64,000 nt of DNA from Roseiarcus sp963813195 (GCA_963813195.1 CAWEYC010000041.1:62001-126000), one strand, 5' to 3'. Positions 46,678-56,625 are shown, counted from the stretch's first letter. Notes: generated from the letters alone by a model not told the origin. Translations and numbers: made by a program.

Positions 46678-47679
46678 TCAACGCGCCGCGCTCGTCACAG
46701 GCTCTCTGAGGCCCGCAATGGTCTCGAACGAACGCAACCGCGCCTTGTGGTCGTAAACGTCTGAGACGATCATCAGTTCGTCCGCGCCGGTCTCCTTCAC
46801 GAGCGCCGCCAGTCCCGCCTTCACGGTCTCCGGCGCGCCGACGATCGAGCGCGCGAGCATCCGCATCACCTGGAGCTTTTCGACCTGAGTCCAGTAGGTC
46901 TCGATGTCGTCGATCGGCGGCTGGCTGAGGCCCCGCGCGCCGCGAAACATGTTGGTGAACGACATTTGCTGCGTGGTCGCCAGACGACGCGCCTCGGCGG
47001 CGCTCTCGGCGGCGATCACATTGACGCCGACGACCACATACGGCCGCGCCAGCTCGCCGGACGGCTTGAATCGCGCCCGGTAGATGTCGAGCGCGATCAG
47101 CAGTTGATCGGGCGCGAAATGGGAGGCGAAGGCGTAAGGGAGTCCGAACTCCGCCGCGAGCTGCGCGCCATAGGTGCTCGACCCGAGGATCCAGAGCGGC
47201 ACCTCGGTCCCCGCCGCCGGCGTCGCCTGGATGCGCTGGCCGGGCTGCGCGGGCGCAAGATAGGCCTGCAGCTCGAGCACGTCCTGAGGAAAGTTTTCGC
47301 TCGCGATCAGCGTTCGCCGCAGCGCCTGGGTGGTCACCGGATCGGTTCCAGGCGCGCGGCCGAGCCCGAGGTCGATCCGACCGGGATAGAGCCTGGCCAG
47401 CGTGCCGAACTGTTCGGCGATGACGATGGGCGCGTGGTTGGGCAGCATGATGCCGCCCGCGCCGACCCGGATCGAGCGCGTGCCGGCCGCGACGTGGGAG
47501 ATGACGATCGACGTCGCGGCGCTGGCGATGCCCGGCATGTTGTGGTGCTCGGCGATCCAGAATCTCTTGTAGCCCCATTGTTCGGCGTGGGACGCGAGGT
47601 CGCGCGCATTGTCGAGCGCGCCGCGCGCGTCCGTCTCCTCGGTCACGCGCGCCAGTTCGAGAATGGAGAATTCGGTCAT
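46678..47679 (-). CDS. Luciferase-like flavin-dependent oxidoreductase (LLM class)
   Basis: A 333-residue TIM-barrel monooxygenase with SILELARVTE at the start, YKRFWIAEHHNMPGIASAAT, GAGGIMLPNHAPIVIAEQFG and LGLGRAPGTDP, the MsnO8-like group of bacterial luciferase relatives. These cytosolic enzymes use FMNH2 (or F420) to oxidise varied small molecules. ATG 47679. No reductase partner is nearby. The substrate is not deducible. Confidence 0.9.
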   Translation of the reverse strand: MTEFSILELARVTEETDARGALDNARDLASHAEQWGYKRFWIAEHHNMPGIASAATSIVISHVAAGTRSIRVGAGGIMLPNHAPIVIAEQFGTLARLYPGRIDLGLGRAPGTDPVTTQALRRTLIASENFPQDVLELQAYLAPAQPGQRIQATPAAGTEVPLWILGSSTYGAQLAAEFGLPYAFASHFAPDQLLIALDIYRARFKPSGELARPYVVVGVNVIAAESAAEARRLATTQQMSFTNMFRGARGLSQPPIDDIETYWTQVEKLQVMRMLARSIVGAPETVKAGLAALVKETGADELMIVSDVYDHKARLRSFETIAGLREPVTSAAR

Positions 47680-47760
47680 GAAGGCCTCGGAAGTCGAAAG
47701 GCCTTATTTAGGCAGCCGAGAGCGCCGCGTCGACGGGGGCGTAAGCCGCCGCGCCGTCGG

Positions 47761-48321
47761 CTACTTCGAGATCAGCGACTTGAGCCAACCCTTCTTGGGC
47801 TCAGCAGTGGCCTCTTCCTGTTTTGCCTCGTCCACCACCCCGCCCTCCGCCGTTGTCGGCTCGGGTGCGCTCGCCTCGGGCGCCGTCAACGCGGCGGCGA
47901 GGTTCTGGAAGAATTCGCCGGCGAGCTTCCTGGCGGTCGAGTCGATCAGCCGCCCGCCGAGCTGCGCCAGCTTGCCGCCGATCTGCGCGTCGACGGTGTA
48001 GCGGAGGTCGGTCGCCTCCTCGCCGACCGGCTCGAGCCTGACGTTCGCGCCGCCCTTGGCGAATCCAGCGACGCCGCCTGAGCCATCGCCCGAAATGCGA
48101 TAGCCATTCGGCGGGTCGAGTTCGGAGAGCGTCACCTTGCCCGTAAACGTCGCCTTGACGGGACCGGCCTTGACGACGACCGTGGCCGTCATTTCACTCG
48201 GCGAGGCCATAGTGAGGCTTTGACAGCCGGGAATGCAGCGCCGGAGGATCTCGGGATCGTTGAGGGCGGCCCACACCTTCTCCCGGGAGGCTGGCACGCG
48301 CTGGACGTCGCTCATCTGCAT
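47761..48321 (-). CDS. CoxG-type SRPBCC protein
   Basis: A 186-residue protein. Residues 1-145 match the carbon monoxide dehydrogenase subunit G family: VPASREKVWAALNDPEILRR, CIPGCQSL, GDGSGGVAGFAKGGANVRLE and GGKLAQLGGRLID. A low-complexity acidic/Ala tail ends with a basic GWLKSLISK that may touch the membrane. ATG 48321 follows AAGGGG. CoxG recruits a AAA/VWA maturation complex for Mo-hydroxylases; here no coxSML genes are present, only a possible VWA (CoxE) remnant 1.2 kb away. Confidence 0.85.
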   Translation of the reverse strand: MQMSDVQRVPASREKVWAALNDPEILRRCIPGCQSLTMASPSEMTATVVVKAGPVKATFTGKVTLSELDPPNGYRISGDGSGGVAGFAKGGANVRLEPVGEEATDLRYTVDAQIGGKLAQLGGRLIDSTARKLAGEFFQNLAAALTAPEASAPEPTTAEGGVVDEAKQEEATAEPKKGWLKSLISK

Positions 48322-48565
48322 CGGAACAACCCCTTCGTCGGGCGCAATTGCGATTGCGCGGCGTAGCAAATCAGGCTCAGCGCCTCCATGTGGGCAATTG
48401 CCAGGATGATGCAGGATCGCCGAGCCGATGACGTTCGCGCATAGATCGCCTCTGCCGGCAACAGTCCGCGCCTGCGTCCGTCTCCGAGCGGAGATTGGCA
48501 AGAAAGCCGCATAGATACCACAGCCGTATTGACGGTTCTCAAACCCATTTGACGGACGACGCCCC

Positions 48566-49336
48566 TCAGCGTTTAGACGACTCCTCGCCCGCCTGCTGTC
48601 GATAGATGCGGGTCGCGCGGATTACGAAGATCAAGAGCACAACCAAAGATGGCCACTGGAACCAGAAGTGGCCGCGCCAGGAGAATAGGTTGATCGCGCC
48701 GAAGAATGCGACAATCGCGCCGGCCCGGATCGCGCTCATGATCAGCGTCTGCTGTGTCTTCTCAGGCGTAGCTGTCTGGCCACCCCTAACGTTGAGAGGC
48801 GGCATAGTGGGGCCCGACATTACTGCGCTATAGACGGGCACCTCGGCGTCGATGTTCTTCAGCCGCTGAGGCCCGAGGAAATTGAAGCTCAGGCTGAGCT
48901 TGTTCTTTACCTGATCGAATACAGTGCCCGAAATCAGAATGCCGCCAGGTTCCGCCATGGATTGAAGCCGCGCTGCGATATTGACGTCATCACCGAATAT
49001 GTCGTCGCGCTCTACGATCACGTCGCCGAGATTGATGCCGATGCGGAACCACATTTGCCGGTCGGGCTCGAGCTTCTGATTCCGCTCAGCAAGCTGGCGC
49101 TGGATGTCTACCGCCGTCTGCACCGCCATGACAGAGCTCGGGAAATCCGCTAGCACACCGTCGCCGGCGGTGCTTACTATCCGCCCACGATGCTGGGCGA
49201 TGAGCGTGGTCATGATGCCCTTGTAGTCGTTGAGCAGCGCCAGCGTCCCGGCCTCGTCCAGCCCCATCAAACGGCTGTAACCAAAGACGTCGGCCGAGAG
49301 GATATTGGTGAGCCTGCGTTCGATCTCGGTGCTCAT
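48566..49336 (-). CDS. Class III adenylate/guanylate cyclase with C-terminal membrane helices
   Basis: A 256-residue protein. Residues 1-165 are the catalytic domain with LTNILSADVFGYSRLMGLDE (metal Asp), GRIVSTAGDGVLADFPS (second metal Asp), FGDDVNIAARLQSMAEPGG and the family ending PVYSAV. Two hydrophobic helices follow (RAGAIVAFFGAINLFSW and PSLVVLLIFVIRATRIY). ATG 49336. It makes cAMP or cGMP at the membrane; such multi-copy cyclases are typical of Rhizobiales. No sensor domain is fused. Confidence 0.88.
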   Translation of the reverse strand: MSTEIERRLTNILSADVFGYSRLMGLDEAGTLALLNDYKGIMTTLIAQHRGRIVSTAGDGVLADFPSSVMAVQTAVDIQRQLAERNQKLEPDRQMWFRIGINLGDVIVERDDIFGDDVNIAARLQSMAEPGGILISGTVFDQVKNKLSLSFNFLGPQRLKNIDAEVPVYSAVMSGPTMPPLNVRGGQTATPEKTQQTLIMSAIRAGAIVAFFGAINLFSWRGHFWFQWPSLVVLLIFVIRATRIYRQQAGEESSKR

Positions 49337-49539
49337 GCCTGCCCCACAACACTGTATCCGCATTACGGGCGGACCGGCGACCTCGCTGAGCGCGGTGCAG
49401 AACGCTGAAGACTAATCGATCGGCTTGTAGGCTGGCAATCGGAAACCCGACGTCTGCTTTGGAGAAGCCGGGCCAGTCCGGCTGAGCGACCGAGACGGGC
49501 GCATTCCGGTCCTTGGCTCGGATGGTCCGCAGGTCCGCT

Positions 49540-49660
49540 ACCCCCCACAGCGGCCCAATGCGTCGGGCGCCGAGCGTTTGACCTTGACGACTAGGCGCCG
49601 TTCGGGGCGAGTGTCGTAGCCGTCGGAGAGGATCATCACGCCGCGCGTGCCAGGGCTTGG
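49540..49660 (-). pseudogene. Possible remnant of a VWA/CoxE-type gene
   Basis: A short minus-strand frame reads GTRGVMILSDGYDT followed by PERRLVV, resembling the strand-plus-loop of VWA proteins (LSDGxD). The rest of the 49337-49783 interval is not readable as a gene. Its nearness to coxG makes a decayed coxE attractive, but the match is short. Confidence 0.35.
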
Positions 49661-49783
49661 CGGCGAAGCCACAGGAAGCCGGCGAGCGCTCAATGCGCGC
49701 GCCGGCGGGACGTCAGACGCCACTCGCGATCAGCACGGCGCTGGTCCGGAGACTCGAAACGCCGCCGTCAGGCGCAGCAGCGC

Positions 49784-50140
49784 TCACTGGGCGAGCGTGC
49801 GCCTCGCTTCGCTCAGCGCCTGTTGGCAGACGCTCCCATCGCCGGAGGCGTCCGCATCCTGCGCGCGCTTCATCGCCGCCGTAAACGCCTCCACCTGAGC
49901 CGGCGGAAGTTCGCCGAGGCTTTCCTCCGCGCCCGCGACGGAATTGAGCGTCGGCTGGCGATGCATGGTCGCGTAAGTGCTCTCCTCCCCCTCTCGGCCG
50001 GAAGCGGCCGCAGCATTCAGCCTGGCGTCGAACGCGGTTTGAACCGCGGCGATATCCGCCGTGCAGGGGCCTGCGTTAGCCGCCGCGGCGCTCGCCAACA
50101 TGGCGCCGACGGCCAAGACCGTCATGCCAAAGCTTTTCAT
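49784..50140 (-). CDS. Small exported hypothetical protein
   Basis: A 118-residue protein with leader SFGMTVLAVGAMLASAAAAN (cleavage near ANA-GPC) and a mature helical domain: AVQTAFDARLNAAAASGREG, TYATMHRQPTLNSVAGAEE, ending with CQQALSEARRTLAQ. The two cysteines may pair. Similar proteins occur across Rhizobiales without assigned function. ATG 50140. Confidence 0.75.
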   Translation of the reverse strand: MKSFGMTVLAVGAMLASAAAANAGPCTADIAAVQTAFDARLNAAAASGREGEESTYATMHRQPTLNSVAGAEESLGELPPAQVEAFTAAMKRAQDADASGDGSVCQQALSEARRTLAQ

Positions 50141-50370
50141 GATCCGATCCTCGCTGATGAATTCTTTCGGCACTGAAAAGACATCTTAGGCCTCGACTGT
50201 ATTGAGACAAGGCCGCGGGAGCGACGCGACGACAACGGCTCCGACCTGCTTATGAAAGCGGCGCCCGTGCTAACCTCGCGGCGCCGTTGGCGAATCGCGC
50301 CGTCGGCGCTGGCGAGGCCGTCGCGTCCGAGCCGCCGCCGGCTTGCTTCAAATCTCTGGGACCTCGCCCC

Positions 50371-53300
50371 ATGCCGCTGAGCGCAGAGCAACGCCTGGAA
50401 CGCCTGACGACGCGCATCGCCGAGCTCACGCTCTGGCGAGCGCGTGAGACCGTCGAAATCGGCGGCTGGACCTTCGAGGGCGAACCGATCGCCGTCGGCG
50501 CCCCCTGGCCGATTCGCAAGGACGTCGTTCGGCTCTGCGCCCGCGCGGAAGTTCCCGAGGATTGGCCGCTCGAGGAGGCCCGTCTCAGCCTCAATCTCGG
50601 CGGCGAGAGTCTCGTCTCGCTGACCTTCGACGACGGCGGCGTTCGCCGCTTCGGCCTCGATCCCTACCACGAGGAGCTGCCGCTCGCCGGCAGCCGATTT
50701 GGCGTCGAAGCTGAAGCTACGCCGCGCCTGCCGTTCGGCCAGCCGGTCGTCGCGCCGCGTTTCACGCGCGCCGCGCTCCTATGGCTCGACGAGCCGGTTC
50801 GGCGGCTCGAGCGGCGGCTCACCCTCATCGCCGAGGCCGCAGAGGCGCTCAAGGACCAGGATGCGAGCGCCCATCTCATCGAGGCGGCGGAAGCGGCGCT
50901 GCGGGCGCTGCGATGGCCCTCGGCCACCCCCAGTTACACCGCCCGCGTCGCGCCCTCGCGCGCGCAGCAGACGATCTGGCGCCTGCCGGAGACGAATGCA
51001 AAGCCGGAGCCGCTCAGCGCCGACGAGCGCGCCAGCGTCGAGGCGGCCTACGAGCGCCTGACCGCGACGTTGCAAGCGCTTCAGCGGCGCTTTCCGCCGC
51101 TCGGCGAGGTCGCGCTCACCGGCCACGCCCATATCGATCTCGCCTGGCTGTGGCCGTATGGCGAGACGCGCCGCAAGCTGCGCCGCACCTTCCATACCGC
51201 GCTGTCGCTGATGGAGCGTTCGGCCGACTTCCGCTTCAACCAATCGACCGCGCATTACTACGCGCAGATCGAGGAGGACGATCCGGCCCTGTTCGCTCGC
51301 ATCCGCGACGAGGTCGCGGCAGGACGCTGGGAGACATTGGGCGGCATGTGGGTCGAGCCCGACACCAACATGCCGACAGGCGAAAGCCTGGCGCGGCAGA
51401 TCCTCTACGGCCAGCTCTATTTCCAGCGCGCCTTCGGCGTGCGCCACAATGTCTGCTGGCTGCCCGATTGCTTCGGCTTCTCGCCCGCGTTGCCGCAATT
51501 GCTGCGCCAGGGCGGCTTCGACAGCTTCTTCACCATCAAGGTCAATTGGTCCGAGACCAACCGCTTTCCGCACGACCTCTTCTGGTGGGAGGGGATAGAT
51601 GGCAGCCGTGTGCTCGCGCACACCTTCGACAATCCGATCCGCGGCTACAACGGCGACGTTGGGCCGGCGGCGATTGCGCCGACATGGCGCAACTTCCGCG
51701 GCAAGACCGCGCACTCGCAGACGCTGCTGGTGGTCGGTTACGGCGACGGGGGCGGCGGTCCGACGCCGGAGATGGTCGAGCGCGAAAAGGAGCTGCGCGA
51801 CTTTCCCGCTTTGCCGCGAGCGCGCTGGTCGAGCGTGCACGATTTCTTCGCCACCGCGCATGCGAGCGCAGCGCAGACGACGCTGCCGGTCTGGTGCGGC
51901 GAGATCTATCTCGAACTGCACCGTGCGACGCTGACGACGCAGGGTCGCGTCAAGCGCAAGCATCGCGCGGCGGAGCGTGCGCTGATCACCGCCGAAACAG
52001 TCGCTTCGCTCGCCCATATGCAGGGCGCCGCCGCGCCCCGCAGCCTCCAGACGGCATGGCGCACGCTGCTCAAGAACGAGTTTCATGACATCCTGCCGGG
52101 CTCGAGCATCCGCGAGGTCTACGAGGACGCCGAGGCCGAGCTCGACGGCGTGATCGCGAAAGGCTTGGCGGAGCAGAGGGAAGCGCTGGCGGCGATCGTC
52201 GCCGAGCTGCCGTCCGGCGACAGCGACAACGCCCTTGTCGTCGTCAACCCCTCGCTCTCCGCGCGCCCGATGCGTCTGTTGCTCGATGATGGAGAGGCGG
52301 TCGCGACCGAAGACAGCGCGCCGCCCCTCTCGATCATCGTTCTCGATCGCGCCAGGCTCAGCCCGCTCGCAGGCCTCAGCGTCAGCGCGAACCATATCGA
52401 GAATGCGCATCTGCGGGCGACGATCGGCGCCGACGGCGCCATCGAAAGCCTCGTCCACAAGCCGACGGGACGTGAGGCGCTCGCCGGACGCGGCAATCAG
52501 CTCTGGGTCTACCCGCAGGACAAGCCGCGCGCTTGGGACGCCTGGGACATCGAGGAAGACTATGCCGCCAGCGGCGAAGAGGTGCGCGAGGTCGAACGCG
52601 TCGACGTCGTCGAGCGCGGCCCGCATCGCGCGAGGCTCCGCGTCACGCGGCGCTATCGCGCCTCGACGATCACGCAGACCTATACGCTTTACGCCAACAG
52701 CCGCCGCCTCGACATCGTCACCGAACTCGACTGGCGCGACCGCCGCACGCTGCTGCGCACGCTGACCCCGGCGGCGGTGCGCGCGCCAAGCGCGACCTAT
52801 GAATGCGCCTGCGGCGTCGTCGAGCGCCCGACCCATGCGAACACCTCGTGGGACGCCGCGATGTTCGAGGTCGCCGGCCATCGCTTCGCCGATCTCTCCG
52901 AGCCCGGCTTCGGCCTCGCCTTGCTGAACGACGGCAAATACGGCCACAGCGTTCGCGGCAATGTGCTCGGCCTCAGCCTCGTGCGCTCGCCCGTCTATCC
53001 CGATCCGCTCGCCGACGAAGGCGCGCATGAATTCACCTACGCGCTGATGCCGCACGCCGGCGATTGGCACGAGGGCGGCGTGCGCGAGGAGGCGGAAGAC
53101 CTCAACCAGCCTCTGCTGAGCGTTTGCGCGCGCGGGCTCGCGCCGGGCGTCCATGCGCCGATCGCGTCTGATGGCATCCCCGCCGCCCTGTCTGCGCTGA
53201 AGCCCGCCGAGGACGGCGAAGGGCTGGTGCTGCGCGTCTACGAGCCGGCCGGCGCGCGCGGCCGCTTCGCTTTCACGTTGCCTGAGGGATGGAGCAACGC

Positions 53301-53394
53301 AGGGCCGGTCGATCTTTTGGAAGAGGCGACGGCGCGCGAGGGCGCGGACCTGCTGCCGTTCGAAATTCGAAGCTGGCGGCTACGGCGCAGTTAG
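50371..53394 (+). CDS. GH38 alpha-mannosidase
   Basis: A 1007-residue glycoside hydrolase. The zinc-site motif GHAHIDLAWLWPYGETRRK starts near residue 250 and the nucleophile Asp is in CWLPDCFGFS (near 366). GEIYLELHRATLTTQGRVKR and KNEFHDILPGSSI complete the catalytic region; the rest is the GH38 C-terminal beta domains. No signal peptide is evident, so it is cytosolic like bacterial homologues acting on mannosides from glycan turnover. ATG 50371 is chosen within a longer open frame. No transporter or mannose gene is adjacent, so its supply is unclear. Confidence 0.92.
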   Translation: MPLSAEQRLERLTTRIAELTLWRARETVEIGGWTFEGEPIAVGAPWPIRKDVVRLCARAEVPEDWPLEEARLSLNLGGESLVSLTFDDGGVRRFGLDPYHEELPLAGSRFGVEAEATPRLPFGQPVVAPRFTRAALLWLDEPVRRLERRLTLIAEAAEALKDQDASAHLIEAAEAALRALRWPSATPSYTARVAPSRAQQTIWRLPETNAKPEPLSADERASVEAAYERLTATLQALQRRFPPLGEVALTGHAHIDLAWLWPYGETRRKLRRTFHTALSLMERSADFRFNQSTAHYYAQIEEDDPALFARIRDEVAAGRWETLGGMWVEPDTNMPTGESLARQILYGQLYFQRAFGVRHNVCWLPDCFGFSPALPQLLRQGGFDSFFTIKVNWSETNRFPHDLFWWEGIDGSRVLAHTFDNPIRGYNGDVGPAAIAPTWRNFRGKTAHSQTLLVVGYGDGGGGPTPEMVEREKELRDFPALPRARWSSVHDFFATAHASAAQTTLPVWCGEIYLELHRATLTTQGRVKRKHRAAERALITAETVASLAHMQGAAAPRSLQTAWRTLLKNEFHDILPGSSIREVYEDAEAELDGVIAKGLAEQREALAAIVAELPSGDSDNALVVVNPSLSARPMRLLLDDGEAVATEDSAPPLSIIVLDRARLSPLAGLSVSANHIENAHLRATIGADGAIESLVHKPTGREALAGRGNQLWVYPQDKPRAWDAWDIEEDYAASGEEVREVERVDVVERGPHRARLRVTRRYRASTITQTYTLYANSRRLDIVTELDWRDRRTLLRTLTPAAVRAPSATYECACGVVERPTHANTSWDAAMFEVAGHRFADLSEPGFGLALLNDGKYGHSVRGNVLGLSLVRSPVYPDPLADEGAHEFTYALMPHAGDWHEGGVREEAEDLNQPLLSVCARGLAPGVHAPIASDGIPAALSALKPAEDGEGLVLRVYEPAGARGRFAFTLPEGWSNAGPVDLLEEATAREGADLLPFEIRSWRLRRS

Positions 53395-53416
53395 ACACGT
53401 TGCATTTTGATCGAAC

Positions 53417-53586
53417 GCCCTCACCCCAACCTCTCCCGCATAGGGCGTCCGAAAGGACGCCCGTCTTTCGACGGGCTATGCGGGAGAGGGGGCTTGCGGC
53501 GCCGCTTAGTCCCTTCGCCCGCTTGCGGGAGCGGACGAATGCTGCGCATTCGCCTCGGGAAGGTGGCGCGAAGAGCCGGATGAGGG
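53417..53586. repeat. REP-like cruciform repeat
   Basis: Nested stems: CTCTCCCGCATAG pairs with CTATGCGGGAGAG, enclosing GGGCGTCC/GGACGCCC and a smaller CGTC/GACG stem. A further arm with GCTTGCGGGAGCGGA and GGATGAGGGC follows. It shares the CCCTCACCCCAACC core with the element at 35382-35512. It separates the convergent mannosidase and S4-protein genes and may double as a terminator. Confidence 0.65.
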
Positions 53587-53591
53587 CCCTC

Positions 53592-53894
53592 CTACCGGAT
53601 CAACCGCGCCAATGGCTGGACGACGCTGTAGAGCGCGCGCGCCTCGGGGGCGGGCCCGCGTCGCTCGCCGAGCGCCTCGACGCGCACGGCGAGCCGCGTC
53701 TCGTCGCGGATGAGCACGAGAATGTCCCCCGGCCGCACGGTCCGGCTCGGTTTGTCGAGAGCGAACTCGCCCCCGTCGCGCGAGACGAAAACGCAGCCCT
53801 CCTCCACCATCCGGGCGGCAAGGCTGCGCGTTTTGAAAAAGCGCCCGCGCCAGAGCCAAACGTCGACGCGGCAGCTCTCGCCCGCCTCGCTCAT
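53592..53894 (-). CDS. S4-domain RNA-binding protein (Hsp15/HslR-like)
   Basis: A 100-residue protein with the S4 domain CRVDVWLWRGRFFKTRSLAA, RMVEEGCVFV and PSRTVRPGDILVL. ATG 53894 overlaps the stop of the helicase gene (ATGA). Hsp15-like proteins bind stalled 50S subunits carrying peptidyl-tRNA. The coupling to an RNA helicase gene is standard in Rhizobiales and supports a role in RNA or ribosome handling. Confidence 0.88.
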   Translation of the reverse strand: MSEAGESCRVDVWLWRGRFFKTRSLAARMVEEGCVFVSRDGGEFALDKPSRTVRPGDILVLIRDETRLAVRVEALGERRGPAPEARALYSVVQPLARLIR

Positions 53895-56452
53895 GCGGCG
53901 CTGTCGGGCGTCGCCGCCCGCTGGGCCCGCTTCCTGCGGCGCGGGCGGCGCGGCTGGGCGGGCGTCTTGACCAGCGGCGCGAGGGCGGCGAACGCCGTGG
54001 GCTCGGCGCCGGAGGGCCCCTTCGCCGCATTCGTCCGCCGCCGCCAAAGGCTCGGCTCGGCCGGATTTGGTTTGCCGACGCGCTCGAAGCCAAGCGCGCG
54101 AAGGATTTGCTCGCCCTGCCCCGCCTTCCACCCGAGGTCGGCGAGAAGCTGCGGCGTCAGCCGCACCGCTCCGGCCGCCTGCGGATCGGCGGCGCGCGCG
54201 AGCGCGTCGAGCCGCTCGAGCGATGCGACCGGCGCTGCGAACCCCGCGACCGCGCGCAGGCCCCGCAGCGACAGCGCCTCGGGCGGCGGCGGGGGATGTG
54301 GCAGCGCGGTCAACGCATCGAGCGCCGGCCGCCACCTGGGCCGCCCCAATTCGGCGAACACCGTCCCGAGCAGGCTCGCCGGGGGCGCGAGCAAAGCCGG
54401 AAGGTAAAGGTTGAAGGCGCCGAACCGCACGCCGAGCCCCTTGAGCGTGCGCCGTTCGTTGCGGCTCAAAGCGCGAAGCTGCGTCTCCGCTTTGCGCCGG
54501 TCCAGCACGCCGAATTGCTCAACGAGCTGATAGGCCACCCCGCGCGCGAGGCCTTTGAGCTGGCCGTCCGAAATCGCCGTCTTCAGGCGCTTGAGCACCC
54601 AAAGGCGTCTCGTGGCCTCCGCGGCGACGAACGCCTCGAGGCGGCGGACGGCGCGTTCGCGCGGCGCGTCGGCGCCGAACTCGCCGAAGAGGCGCACGCG
54701 CGGCGAAAACGGGCCGCCGCCGACGATCTCGCCTGAGGGATGGCCGCGCCACACGACGACGCCGCCGGGCTCCATCGCGAAGGCCTCGTCGCCCTCGCTG
54801 GCGAGCTCGCCGAGCCGGCGCGCGACTTCCGGCGCGACGGCGCGCTCGACCGCGCCCCGCAGCGCCCGGTTCTCCAGCGCCGAAGCGCCGCGCTCGGGCT
54901 CGAAATTGACCCCGGCGAGGCGGCCGACGACATGGCCCTCGACCGTCACGGCGCCATCGGCGCCGATGCCGCCGAGGATCGCCGCGCCGCCCTGGTTGAG
55001 GCTCCGCAGCAACGCGCTGGTGCGCCGGTCAATGAAGCGCTGCATCAGGCACTGATGCAGCGTGTCGGACAGACGGTCCTCCAGCGCGCGGGCGCTCGCC
55101 TGCCAGCCCTGGGGATCGGCGAGCCAGTCGGCGCGGTTGGCGACATAGGCGAGCGTGCGCACCCGCGCGAGCCGCGCCGACAGGGCGTCGATGTCGCCGT
55201 CGGTGCGGTCGAGCGCGGCGAACTGGCCCTGCATCCAGTCATCAGGGAGGCGCCGGTCGCGCTGCGTCAAATGCTCGAACATCATCCCGATCAGGCGCGT
55301 GTGCTCGTCCTGGGTCGTCTTGCGGAAGTCGGGTGTCTGGCAGACCTCCCACAGCCGGACGAGATTGGCCCGGTCGCGCGCGCGGCGGATCACCGTCTCG
55401 TCGGTCGCGAGCTGCCGCAAAGTCGTCTCGTCCTGGCTCTCCTCGGAAAGCTTCAGCCCTGGCGCCGGCGGCGGCGCGGCAAGCGAGCGCATGAGACCCT
55501 GCAGCGACCCGAAATCGAGCCGGGGATTGCGCCACTCGGCCGCTGCGACCGGCTGGAACACGTGGCCCTCGACGGCGGCGACGACGTCCGCGTCGAGGTC
55601 CGGGGCTTCGCCCGTGACGCCGAAGGTCCCATCCCTACGGTAGCGGCCGGCGCGGCCGGCGATCTGGCCGATCTCCTGGGGATGCAGCCAGCGCGAACGG
55701 CGCCCGTCGAATTTGCGCAGGCCGGCGAAGGCGACATGGTCGACATCCATGTTCAGCCCCATGCCGATCGCGTCGGTGGCGACGAGAAAATCGACCTCGC
55801 CGGACTGGAACAGCGCCACCTGGGCGTTGCGGGTGCGCGGCGACAGCGACCCCATCACCACCGCAGCGCCGCCGCGCTGGCGGCGGATCAGCTCGGCGAT
55901 GCCGTAGACGGCTTCGGTGGAGAAGGCGACCACCGCGCTGCGGCGCGGCAGCCGGGTGAGCTTCTTGGGGCCGGCGTACGTCAACTGGGAGAAACGGTCG
56001 CGCGACTCGATCTCGGCCCCGGGACACAGGCGCCGGATCAGCGGCGCGACGGTCGCGGCGCCCATCAACATGGTTTCGGCCTCGCCGCGCGCGTGCAGCA
56101 GCCGGTGCGTGAACACGTGGCCGCGTTCCGGGTCGGCGCAGAGCTGGATCTCGTCGATCGCGACGAATTCAACCTTGCGGTCGAGCGGCATCGCCTCGAC
56201 GGTGCAGACGAAATATTGCGGCGAGGGCGGCGTGATCTTCTCCTCGCCGGTGATCAGCGCCACGCAGCGTGGGCCGCGCGCCTTGACGATCCGATCGTAG
56301 ATTTCGCGCGCCAGCAGCCGGAGCGGCAGGCCGATCATCCCGGAGGAATATGCGAGCATGCGCTCCACTGCGAGATGCGTCTTGCCGGTATTGGTCGGGC
56401 CGAGGACGGCGCGCAGGCGCGAAGCGCCCCGACCGATGAAGGGAGCGCTCAT
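53891..56452 (-). CDS. SUV3-like superfamily 2 RNA/DNA helicase
   Basis: An 853-residue helicase. Motif I is GPTNTGKTHLA, motif II DEIQ (in VEFVAIDEIQLCADPERGH), with MGSLSPRTRNAQ and motif VI QEIGQIAGRAGRY. It resembles SUV3/mitochondrial degradosome helicases and has a long C-terminal region ending in a basic tail (RRPRRRKRAQRAA) that may bind RNA. ATG 56452; a longer frame to 56488 is possible. It precedes and overlaps the S4 gene. Confidence 0.9.
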   Translation of the reverse strand: MSAPFIGRGASRLRAVLGPTNTGKTHLAVERMLAYSSGMIGLPLRLLAREIYDRIVKARGPRCVALITGEEKITPPSPQYFVCTVEAMPLDRKVEFVAIDEIQLCADPERGHVFTHRLLHARGEAETMLMGAATVAPLIRRLCPGAEIESRDRFSQLTYAGPKKLTRLPRRSAVVAFSTEAVYGIAELIRRQRGGAAVVMGSLSPRTRNAQVALFQSGEVDFLVATDAIGMGLNMDVDHVAFAGLRKFDGRRSRWLHPQEIGQIAGRAGRYRRDGTFGVTGEAPDLDADVVAAVEGHVFQPVAAAEWRNPRLDFGSLQGLMRSLAAPPPAPGLKLSEESQDETTLRQLATDETVIRRARDRANLVRLWEVCQTPDFRKTTQDEHTRLIGMMFEHLTQRDRRLPDDWMQGQFAALDRTDGDIDALSARLARVRTLAYVANRADWLADPQGWQASARALEDRLSDTLHQCLMQRFIDRRTSALLRSLNQGGAAILGGIGADGAVTVEGHVVGRLAGVNFEPERGASALENRALRGAVERAVAPEVARRLGELASEGDEAFAMEPGGVVVWRGHPSGEIVGGGPFSPRVRLFGEFGADAPRERAVRRLEAFVAAEATRRLWVLKRLKTAISDGQLKGLARGVAYQLVEQFGVLDRRKAETQLRALSRNERRTLKGLGVRFGAFNLYLPALLAPPASLLGTVFAELGRPRWRPALDALTALPHPPPPPEALSLRGLRAVAGFAAPVASLERLDALARAADPQAAGAVRLTPQLLADLGWKAGQGEQILRALGFERVGKPNPAEPSLWRRRTNAAKGPSGAEPTAFAALAPLVKTPAQPRRPRRRKRAQRAATPDSAA

Positions 56453-56625
56453 GCAACACCAGATGGGGAATGCGGCGCCGCGCCGCAATGGCCGCCCCGG
56501 CCAGTCGCGGATGTTGGCCTGGCGAAAAACGCGGGCTGCCGAGACATCGCATTGGGAAATAAACGCGATTCGCCCCAGGTGTCAAAGCGTCCCCCTGCGG
56601 GGCCAGGGAGCCCGAAGCCGCCGCC

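Noticed and set aside
50779..53154. 791-residue open frame antisense to the mannosidase
   Set aside because: A high-GC shadow of a clearly conserved GH38 gene, with no domain likeness.
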